Positions 52,620 through 61,654 of a stretch of 64,000 bases of DNA are shown here, piece by piece. This DNA is from SHZI01 sp038214295 (GTDB taxonomy: Bacteria; Pseudomonadota; Gammaproteobacteria; Steroidobacterales; GCA-2729495). The translations under genes were made by a program, and so were the position numbers. The stretch's first letter is position 1. Each line of letters begins with the position of its first letter. The notes below the pieces were generated by a model, which worked only from the letters and a program-made list of their open reading frames with translations, did no database searches and was not told where the DNA came from. The stretch is taken from assembly GCA_038214295.1 (NCBI GenBank), contig JBBQSA010000008.1:15362-79361 (forward strand), written 5' to 3'.

Positions 52620-53027
52620 GTGTCCGACCAGGCCTATTCGATCCAGCAGCTTTCCCGGGAATTCGACGTGACGCCCCGGGCGCTCCGCTTCTACGAGGCC
52701 AAGGGCCTGCTGGCGCCGGCGCGGCGGGGCACTACCCGGCGCTACTCCGACAGGGACCGGACCCGGCTCCGGCTGGCACTGCGCGGTAAACGCCTCGGGT
52801 TTTCACTGGAGGAGTGCCGGGAGATCATCGATATGCACGCGCCCGGGCAGCCGGGCGGGGCGCGCCAGCTGCTCCGCCTCTGTGGCAAGATCCGCGAGCA
52901 TCGTGCCGACCTGCTGCAGAAGCTCCGGGATATCGAGGCGACGCTCGTGAGCATGGACGAGGTCGAGAGCAGCTGCCTGGTCGAACTCCTAAGGATTGAC
53001 GCTAACGTAAGGAAGCTCAGCCAGTGA
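52620..53027 (+). CDS. MerR family regulator of leucine degradation (LiuR-like)
   Basis: Contains a MerR HTH (YSIQQLSREFDVTPRALRFY) and wing (RGTTRRYSDRDRTRLRL), then a coiled coil with LLQKLRDIEATLVSMDEVES. Three or so Cys occur, but not the metal-binding pattern of MerR itself, so an organic effector such as a branched acyl-CoA is likely. GAGGTG lies eight bases before the GTG start; 135 residues. First gene of the liu operon, overlapping the next by four bases (GTGA). Confidence 0.93.
   Translation: MSDQAYSIQQLSREFDVTPRALRFYEAKGLLAPARRGTTRRYSDRDRTRLRLALRGKRLGFSLEECREIIDMHAPGQPGGARQLLRLCGKIREHRADLLQKLRDIEATLVSMDEVESSCLVELLRIDANVRKLSQ
52996..53010. promoter_or_regulatory. Possible second, weaker LiuR half-palindrome inside the operon
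   Basis: TTGACGCTAACGTAA keeps TTGACG and CGT with a 4-base spacer, as in the palindrome at 52576, but one right-arm base differs. It lies in the 3' end of the regulator gene just before the AAGGAAG ribosome site of the next gene. It could be chance. Confidence 0.35.
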
Positions 53028-54196
53028 ACACCGCGCCCCCCGACTTCCTCGATGCTGGCCTGGACGATGGCGCCCGCCTCCTGCGGGACACCGTTCGTGA
53101 ATTTGCCGCCCGCGAAATCGCGCCGCGTGCGGCGGCGATCGATGCAGCCAACGAGTTCCCCAACGAGCTCTGGCCCCGGATGGGGGCAATCGGGCTGCTG
53201 GGAATCACGGTTGACCCGGAGTACGGCGGCGCCGGCCTCGGTTACCTCGAGCACGTGCTGGCGATGGAGGAAGTCAGCCGCGCCTCGGCGTCCGTGGGCC
53301 TTTCCTACGGCGCGCACTCCAACCTCTGTGTGAATCAGCTGCACCGGAACGGCAGCGACGCGCAGAAGCGCCGCTACCTGCCGCGCCTGGTGAGCGGCGA
53401 GGCGATCGGCGCCCTGGCGATGAGCGAGCCCAATTCCGGCTCCGACGTGGTCAGCATGCGGCTCCGGGCCGAGCAGCGCGGGGACGTCTACCGCCTGAAC
53501 GGCACCAAGATGTGGATCACCAACGGGCCGGACGCGGACGTACTGATCGTCTATGCCCGGACCGGGCCAGACGCCGGCGCGCGGGGCATCACAGCGTTTC
53601 TCGTTGAGAAGGGCTACCCGGGCTTCTCCACGGCGCAGAAGCTGGACAAGCTGGGCATGCGGGGATCCAACACCTGCGAACTGGTGTTCCGGGACTGCGA
53701 CGTGCCTGCCGCCAATGTGCTCGGCAAAGTCAACGAGGGGGTGCGCGTTCTCATGAGCGGCCTCGACTACGAGCGGCTGGTGCTCAGCGCCGGGCCTCTG
53801 GGGATCATGCAGGCCTGCATGGACGCGGTGCTGCCCTACGTGCACGAGCGCCGGCAGTTTGGCCAGCCCATCGGCGAGTTCCAGCTGATCCAGGCCAAGC
53901 TGGCCGACATGTACACCACGCTCAACGCCTGCCGGGCCTATGTGTATGCCGTGGCGCGGGCCACCGACGCGGGCCACGCCACACGGCAGGACGCGGCGGG
54001 CGTGATCCTCTACGCGGCCGAGCGGGCCACGCAGATGGCGCTCGACGCCATCCAGATACTCGGTGGCAATGGCTATATCAACGAGTACCCCGTCGGCCGC
54101 CTGTTGCGCGACGCGAAGCTCTACGAGATCGGCGCCGGCACTTCCGAGATACGCCGGATGCTGATCGGCCGGGAACTGTTCAGGGCCACGGCCTGA
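53024..54196 (+). CDS. ivd: Isovaleryl-CoA dehydrogenase
   Basis: FAD enzyme oxidising isovaleryl-CoA to 3-methylcrotonyl-CoA in leucine breakdown. Catalytic Glu250 occurs in SGLDYERLVLSAGPLGIMQ, the position specific to isovaleryl-CoA dehydrogenases. FAD-binding AMSEPNSGSDV and WITNGPDADV, and the C-terminal QILGGNGYINEYP and IGAGTSEIRRMLIGREL, are intact. 390 residues. GTG start overlapping the upstream stop. Confidence 0.96.
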   Translation: MNTAPPDFLDAGLDDGARLLRDTVREFAAREIAPRAAAIDAANEFPNELWPRMGAIGLLGITVDPEYGGAGLGYLEHVLAMEEVSRASASVGLSYGAHSNLCVNQLHRNGSDAQKRRYLPRLVSGEAIGALAMSEPNSGSDVVSMRLRAEQRGDVYRLNGTKMWITNGPDADVLIVYARTGPDAGARGITAFLVEKGYPGFSTAQKLDKLGMRGSNTCELVFRDCDVPAANVLGKVNEGVRVLMSGLDYERLVLSAGPLGIMQACMDAVLPYVHERRQFGQPIGEFQLIQAKLADMYTTLNACRAYVYAVARATDAGHATRQDAAGVILYAAERATQMALDAIQILGGNGYINEYPVGRLLRDAKLYEIGAGTSEIRRMLIGRELFRATA

Positions 54197-54234
54197 TCCT
54201 TGCCCCGGTTTTATCCCTAACCAGGAGTCGCCCG

Positions 54235-54690
54235 ATGGCTGGCCGCTATTACGAGGAGTTCCGGGTGGGCCAGGTCTACGCTCACGACATTCACCGCACG
54301 GTGACGGAGACCGACAACCTGCTGATCACCACGCTCACGCACAACCCGGCGGCGCTGCACCTGGACGCGGAGTACGCCGCGGGTACCGAGTTCGGCCGGG
54401 TGCTGGTCAACAGCTGCTTTACGCTGAGCCTGATGGTGGGGGTGTCCGTTCACGACACCACGCACCGGACCGCCATCGCGAACCTGGGCTGGGACGAGGT
54501 GCGCTTTCCACGCCCGGTATTTATCGGCGACACCCTGAGGATCGAGACCGAGGTGCACTCCCTGCGGGACAGCCAGTCCCGACCCGACGCGGGCATCGTC
54601 ACGTTCATCCACCGGGCCTTCAACCAGCGCGACGAGCAGGTGGCCAGTTGCAATCGCGTGGCCCTCATGCACAGGCGGCCTGCCCCATGA
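54235..54690 (+). CDS. MaoC-type hotdog (enoyl/mesaconyl-CoA-like) hydratase
   Basis: Single hotdog domain: YYEEFRVGQVYAHDIHRTVT, then LTHNPAALHLDAEYA and FGRVLVNSCFTLSLMVGVSV. The hydratase motif is the LT.N..ALHLD variant seen in mesaconyl/itaconyl-CoA hydratase relatives, not the usual GD-x-NP-x-H. 151 residues. It lies between the dehydrogenase and a CitE-type lyase, where the 3-methylglutaconyl-CoA hydratase LiuC would normally be. Overlaps the next gene by four bases. Confidence 0.88.
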   Translation: MAGRYYEEFRVGQVYAHDIHRTVTETDNLLITTLTHNPAALHLDAEYAAGTEFGRVLVNSCFTLSLMVGVSVHDTTHRTAIANLGWDEVRFPRPVFIGDTLRIETEVHSLRDSQSRPDAGIVTFIHRAFNQRDEQVASCNRVALMHRRPAP

Positions 54691-55546
54691 TTCCGCGCAG
54701 CTGGCTGTTCGTGCCCGGCGACAGCGAGCGGAAGATCGCGCGCGCCCTCGTGGCCGGCGCAGACGCCGTGATCCTTGACCTGGAGGATGCGGTGGCGCCG
54801 GAGCGCAAGCCCGGGGCGCGGCAGCTGACTGCCGCCGCGCTTGCCGCCCGACCGGCAGGCAGCCCGCCCTTGTGGGTGCGGGTCAACCCGGTTTCATCGG
54901 GCCTGATGTCGGCGGATCTCGCGGCCGTGATGCCCGGGGCGCCGGACGGCATCGTGCTGCCCAAGCCGGACTCCCTCGCCGACGTCGAGGCGCTCGACCG
55001 GGTGCTCACGGAACTGGAGGGCGACCGCGCCGGCCGCGCGCCCACGCCGGTGCTGGCGATCGTTACCGAAACCGCCCTCGCCGTGCTGAACCTGCCGGGC
55101 TACGCCGCGCCGCCGACGCGCCTGCTTGGCCTCACCTGGGGCGGCGAGGACCTCTCGGCCGAGCTCGGCGCCACGGGCAACCGCGCGCCCGACGGCGAGT
55201 TCCACTTCACCTACCGGCTGGTCCGGAGCCTCTGCCAGATTGCCGCTGCCGCGTGCGGCCGGCCCGCGTTTGAAACCATCCAGCCCGACTTTCGCGACCG
55301 CGCGGCGCTGGAGCGGCAGGCACGCCGGGCGGCCGAAGAGGGTTTCAGCGGCATGCTGGCCATCCACCCGGACCAGGTACCAGTCATCAACGCCGCGTTC
55401 ACGCCCACGCCGGAGCAGCTGGCGCACGCGCGCCGCGTACTGGCCGCCTTCGACGCGGCCCCGCAGGCCGGCACCGTCCAGCTGGACGGCCGGATGCTCG
55501 ATCGTCCCCACCGGGCGCAGGCCGAGCGACTGCTGGAGCGGGCACG

Positions 55547-55550
<4 letters not shown>
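54687..55550 (+). CDS. HpcH/HpaI (CitE-type) CoA ester lyase
   Basis: Retro-aldol/Claisen lyase with a TIM barrel. The start RSWLFVPGDSERKIARAL, the metal- and CoA-site segments VILDLEDAV, IVLPKPDS, IVTETA and LTWGGEDLSAELGA, and WVRVNPVSSG are conserved. 287 residues. Could cleave malyl-, citramalyl- or HMG-CoA; its place in the liu operon, with no HMG-CoA lyase gene nearby, favours HMG-CoA or a related substrate. Starts four bases before the MaoC stop. Confidence 0.9.
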
Positions 55551-57135
<1,585 letters not shown>

Positions 57136-57136
<1 letters not shown>

Positions 57137-59049
57137 TGTTCAGCAGGATCCTCATCGCGAACCGTGGCGAGATCGCCTGCCGGGTGATCCGGACGGCGAA
57201 GCGCCTCGGCATCGACACGGTGGCGGTGTATTCCAGTGCCGACGAGCGCGCCCTGCACGTGCAGCTGGCCGACGAAGCCGTCGCGATTGGCGCGCCGCCG
57301 GCCCGGGACAGCTACCTCTGCGTCGAGGCGCTGCTGGCCGCCGCGCGCCGCACCGGCGCCGAGGCCGTCCACCCGGGCTACGGCTTTCTCTCGGAGGACG
57401 CGAATTTCGCCGAGGCCTGCGCGGCCGCGGGCCTGGTTTTCATTGGCCCGACACCCGCCGCGATCCGCACGATGGGGAGCAAGAGCGCTGCCAAGGCGCT
57501 GATGGCTGCGGCGGGTATTCCCGTCGTGCCCGGCTACCACGGCGAGGAGCAGTCGGATGAACGGCTGGCCAGTGAGGCCGCGCGTATCGGCTACCCCGTG
57601 ATGCTGAAGGCAGTGGCCGGCGGCGGCGGCAGGGGCATGCGCCGGGTCGATGATTCCGCCGGGTTCTCCGCCGGAATGTCGGCTGCCCGCAGGGAGGCCC
57701 GCGCCGCCTTCGGCGACGAACGGCTGATGGTGGAGAAGTATCTCGACAGTCCCCGTCACCTGGAGGTGCAGGTCTTTGGTGATACCCAGGGCAACGTCGT
57801 GCACCTGTACGAGCGGGACTGCTCCGTGCAGCGCCGGCACCAGAAGGTCGTGGAAGAGGCGCCGGCACCGGGCCTGTCCGCGGAGCAGCGCGCTGAGCTG
57901 GGGCGCATGGCCGTCGAGGCCGCCCGGGCCGTCGCGTACACGGGTGCCGGCACTGTCGAGTTCATTGCCGATCGGGACGGCCACTGCTACTTCATGGAAA
58001 TGAACACCCGCCTGCAGGTCGAGCACCCGGTGACCGAGTGCATCACGGGCCTCGACCTGGTGGAGTGGCAGCTGCGGGTAGCCGCGGGTGAGCCGCTGCC
58101 TCTCGGCCAGGCGCAGATCCGGATGTCCGGCCACGCCCTCGAGATGCGCCTCTGCGCCGAGGACCCGGAGCGGGACTTCCTGCCGGCCAGCGGCCGTCTG
58201 CGTTACCTCCGGTTTCCGGCAGAAGGACCCGCTGTGCGCGTCGACACCGGCGTGCAGGCGGACGATGCCGTCACCATTCACTACGATTCCCTGCTGGCCA
58301 AGTTGATCGTGCATGGCCCGGACCGGCGGGCCGCGCTCGACCGGGCCCGGGCGGTCTTGCGGGAGACCGGGCTGGTGGGTCTCCGCACGAACCGGGATTT
58401 CCTGGCGGCGTTGATGGCCCATCCCGCCTTTGCCAGCGGCCGCGTGGACACGGGCTTTATCGAGCGCCACCGGCAGGCACTGCTGCAACCGGCGCCAGCT
58501 GTGCCGGACGCGGAGACCATCCTCGGACTCGCGGCCGCCGCCTGGCAGCGGTCCCGGGCGGAGCGACTGGCGGCGGCGTCCGCCGACCCCCACTCTCCCT
58601 GGCACGACACGGGCGGCTGGCGGCTCAATCTCCCGCCAGAGGGCCGCCTCGACGGGCCCGCCGTTTTCGGGGACGACGGCGTCGTGCTGGAGGCCACCAT
58701 CGACGGCCACCGGCGGCGCATCACCGTGGTGAGCGACGGCGAAACCGTGACGCTGCTCGAGGCGGGCTGCTGTTCGCGGCTGCCTCACCCGGGGCGTGCC
58801 GCCCTCGACGCGGCGCGAATGGTCTCGCCGGGCGGACTCAGGGCGCCGATGCCGGGCCGGGTGGTCGCGGTCCACGCGACACCCGGCGCCAGCGTCCGGC
58901 GTGGCGAGGTCCTGCTGGTCCTCGAAGCCATGAAGATGGAGCATGCGATCAGTGCGCCCGCCGACGGCACCGTCAGCGTCGTGCACTTTGCCGCCGGGGA
59001 CCTGGTGGACGAGGGTGCCGAGCTGCTGTCCATGATGGATCCCGGGTAA
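57136..59049 (+). CDS. liuD: 3-Methylcrotonyl-CoA carboxylase, biotin-containing subunit
   Basis: Biotin carboxylase plus biotin carrier. The carboxylase domain begins FSRILIANRGEIACRVIRTA, with ATP loop AVAGGGGRGMR and catalytic EMNTRLQVEHPVTE. The biotin Lys is in VLEAMKMEHAI near residue 600. 637 residues. The ATG 57136 overlaps the last base of the upstream stop; the open frame that extends further upstream is a shadow. The subunits form one carboxylase. Confidence 0.97.
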
Positions 59050-59057
59050 GCCGGCCC

Positions 59058-59864
59058 GTGGACAGCCGGCTTGCCGCCGCCACCCCGGACGCCCGCGCAG
59101 GACGGCAGGGCGAGGTTCACTGGCTAGTGCTCGCGGTGGCCGTGGCGGCGCTGGCTGCCCTCGCCGTGCTGGTCTTCGCGCTGGTGCCGGCGATTCCCCA
59201 GGATCCTGCCTACCACGGCTTCGCCGATGACCGCGCCTGGCTCGGCGTACCCAATTTCGCCAACGTGGCCTCGAATATCCCCATGCTGCTGCTGGGAGCC
59301 AGCGGGGTCTTTAGCCTGAGCCGGGTGTCACCGGGCCTGCCGATGCCCGCCTGCATCGCTTTCAGCGTGGCGGTGATCCTGGTTGGCACCGGTTCGGGCT
59401 ACTACCACTACGCGCCAACCCGGGACACGCTTGTGTGGGACCGGCTGCCGATGACGGTGGCCTTCATGACGCTCTTTGCCAGCGTGATCCACGACCGGCT
59501 GTCCGTTCGTCTTGCCCGCTGGCTGCTCTGGCCCCTCGTCCTCGCCGGCGTCGGCTCGGTCCTCTACTGGGACTGGACGGAGCTTGAGGGCCGCGGCGAT
59601 CTCCGGCTCTACGGCCTGGTGCAGTTTGTGCCGCTGCTGCTGGTGCCCGCGATGCTGCTCACGCGTCCCCGCGGGATGCTGCACACGGGCTGGCTATGGG
59701 CGATGATCGGCCTCTATGGTGCCGCCAAGCTTGCCGAGCAGGCCGATGCGCCGATCCTGGCCGTCACCGGGATCCTCAGTGGGCACAGTGTCAAGCACCT
59801 GCTGGCCGCCGGGGCCATCTACTGCGCCCTCCGGGCGATGCACCGGCGGTTGCGGTTGCCCTGA
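59058..59864 (+). CDS. Ceramidase-like (CREST family) membrane protein
   Basis: Seven or so membrane helices. The putative metal-binding motifs ASNIPMLLLGASGV, TGSGYYHYAPTRDTLVWDRL and SGHSVKHLLAAGA give conserved His and Asp resembling the alkaline-ceramidase/CREST superfamily. Bacterial members are of unknown substrate. 268 residues from the GTG 59058, eight bases after liuD, so it may share its transcript. Confidence 0.78.
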   Translation: MDSRLAAATPDARAGRQGEVHWLVLAVAVAALAALAVLVFALVPAIPQDPAYHGFADDRAWLGVPNFANVASNIPMLLLGASGVFSLSRVSPGLPMPACIAFSVAVILVGTGSGYYHYAPTRDTLVWDRLPMTVAFMTLFASVIHDRLSVRLARWLLWPLVLAGVGSVLYWDWTELEGRGDLRLYGLVQFVPLLLVPAMLLTRPRGMLHTGWLWAMIGLYGAAKLAEQADAPILAVTGILSGHSVKHLLAAGAIYCALRAMHRRLRLP

Positions 59865-59879
59865 CATAAAGGGTCAGCG

Positions 59880-60860
59880 ATGAGCACGGGTCCCATGAAG
59901 CCGCCACAGGACGCCTCGCCGGATGCCCTGTTCAGAGAGGCTCAACGCTGCCGGCAGGCGGCCCAGTGGCAGCAGGCGGAGGGACTGTATCGGCGGGTGC
60001 TGGAGCTGGCGCCAGACCACGTGGCCGCACTGGAGGAACTGGCCAGCCTGTTCGCCCAATTCGGTTATTACCAGCCAGCTGCCGACCTGCTGGCGCGGGT
60101 AGTCGAGCTGCAGCCGGGTTCGGTATCCGCGACGGCTGGTCTCTCGCGAGTGCGCGCCGAGTTAGCGTTGTCCCTGGACCCGGACTACGCTGTCACGCCG
60201 GAGGCTCGCTGGGCCTCTGACGACTGTGTGCTGGACGAGACGAACGCCAGCAGTACGGTTTTCGTGATCTTCGCCGGCCTCGGCGTTGGCAGGTCGCCGC
60301 CCACTTTCATCTTCCGGAAGTTTTTGGCGGCCTACCAACAGATCAACAAGCTCTTCGTCCGCGATCTGTCCCTGAGCTGGTACCTGCGCGGCATACCTGG
60401 AATTGGCGACGGCGTGGACGCGACAGCCGCCGGACTGAAGGACAGGCTCCGTACCTTCGAGCGCACGGTATTCATGGGCTGCTCGGCGGGTGCGACGGCC
60501 GCGATACTTTACGGAGCGTTGCTGGGCGTGGACAAGGTGATCGCCTTTGCACCACAGGCGCTGCTGAGTGCGCGCAAGCCAAACGAACTGGGTGATGCCC
60601 GCTGGGAGCAACGCCTGGCGGCCCTGCGGCAGGAACCCGTGGAGTCGAGATACCTTGATGTCGTGAATCTTGCTCCATTCCAGACGCCGATCGACATCTA
60701 CTATCACCAGAGCGAGGTGCAGGACAGTGCCCACGCAAGGATGTTTCAGGGCCAGTCAGTCACCCTGTTCCCGCAGCCGGGCACCGGTCATCTGATCGCG
60801 CTGCAGATGCGTGACCAGGGCTTGCTCCGGCCGATCATTGAGCGCGAGCTGCTGGGTTAG
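59880..60860 (+). CDS. TPR-repeat protein fused to a serine hydrolase domain
   Basis: Residues 13-95 form two or three TPR units (RQAAQWQQAEGLYRRVLELA). After a linker, an alpha/beta-hydrolase-like domain starts at FVIFAGLGVG; the nucleophile is Ser202 in MGCSAGATAA, and His304 in PGTGHLIALQ could complete the triad. The acid is uncertain. 326 residues, ATG with AGGG seven bases upstream. Its 3' end overlaps that of the PiuC-like gene by four bases. Target unknown; a siderophore esterase role is possible but speculative. Confidence 0.85.
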   Translation: MSTGPMKPPQDASPDALFREAQRCRQAAQWQQAEGLYRRVLELAPDHVAALEELASLFAQFGYYQPAADLLARVVELQPGSVSATAGLSRVRAELALSLDPDYAVTPEARWASDDCVLDETNASSTVFVIFAGLGVGRSPPTFIFRKFLAAYQQINKLFVRDLSLSWYLRGIPGIGDGVDATAAGLKDRLRTFERTVFMGCSAGATAAILYGALLGVDKVIAFAPQALLSARKPNELGDARWEQRLAALRQEPVESRYLDVVNLAPFQTPIDIYYHQSEVQDSAHARMFQGQSVTLFPQPGTGHLIALQMRDQGLLRPIIERELLG

Positions 60861-61528
60861 GTCTGCGTCCACATGCGCTGGAGGTTGCTGAGGGCAAAGT
60901 CCAGTCTCAGGAACTGATCGGTGCGGCCAGCACTCTGCAGGATCTCATTGCGGACCCCGAATACGGCCTGGAGAATTTCCCGGCGTTCCTGCTGGGGAAT
61001 CAGGCTCTGGAGCCAGCCGACAGCCGCCCGCCGGCAGCCGCTTGTGACCTCGTTGACCCGGTGGACCAGCCCCGACGGGTAGATGGCCATGTCGCCCTTG
61101 TCGAATTTCACAGGGAGATCGTGCCCGAGAACCCGCAGTACCAGTTCGCCGCCCGCATAGTCGTCGGGGGACGACAGAAAGATCGTGAATGACAAGTCGC
61201 TCCGGATAACTTGCCGCGGTTCCCAATTGACTGCATTGTCCGTATGTTCTCCGTACTTCATCCCTGCCGTGTAGCGGGAAAAGGTGATGCCAGAAACCTT
61301 GTAGGGAAACGCGTAGCTCTTGAACTGTTCGTATTTCATCAGGGCGTTGTGGACAAGCTGGTTGGCGTTCGGGCCGCTTGGGTCCTTCGGATCCAGCTGC
61401 AGGTTCGACTTGATACCTTGCCCGGCCCCGCCAGCCGAGATCCGACCGTCAGTAAACTTCCCGGGTTTCAGCAGCCGCTCGAGTTCGTCGAGCTCCGATA
61501 TGGAAAGAACGCTTTGAATCCTGAACAT
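60857..61528 (-). CDS. PiuC/PKHD-type Fe(II)/2-oxoglutarate-dependent hydroxylase
   Basis: Iron- and 2-oxoglutarate-dependent oxygenase. The iron ligands are YGEHTDNAVN (HxD) and PSGLVHRVNEV (distal His), with Arg in TSGCRRAAVGW for 2-oxoglutarate. 223 residues, the usual length of the YbiX/PiuC family. GAGG precedes the ATG 61528 by six bases; the longer frame to 61654 is not supported. PiuC genes are usually near iron-siderophore receptors, as here. Confidence 0.93.
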   Translation of the reverse strand: MFRIQSVLSISELDELERLLKPGKFTDGRISAGGAGQGIKSNLQLDPKDPSGPNANQLVHNALMKYEQFKSYAFPYKVSGITFSRYTAGMKYGEHTDNAVNWEPRQVIRSDLSFTIFLSSPDDYAGGELVLRVLGHDLPVKFDKGDMAIYPSGLVHRVNEVTSGCRRAAVGWLQSLIPQQERREILQAVFGVRNEILQSAGRTDQFLRLDFALSNLQRMWTQT

Positions 61529-61654
61529 ATGTACCTCTACGGGGTGGGCCTTGCTGGACCTTTGTAGTGCAATTATAGAGTCCCGCACAGCTACCGGCGG
61601 GACTGCATCGGGCGCCCGGGTTCCTGAAAGCCAGGCCCTGACAATAGGTACCAA

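Noticed and set aside
61529..61654. Fur box between the oxygenase and TonB receptor genes
   Set aside because: No stretch close enough to the GATAATGATAATCATTATC consensus; iron control remains an inference from gene content.
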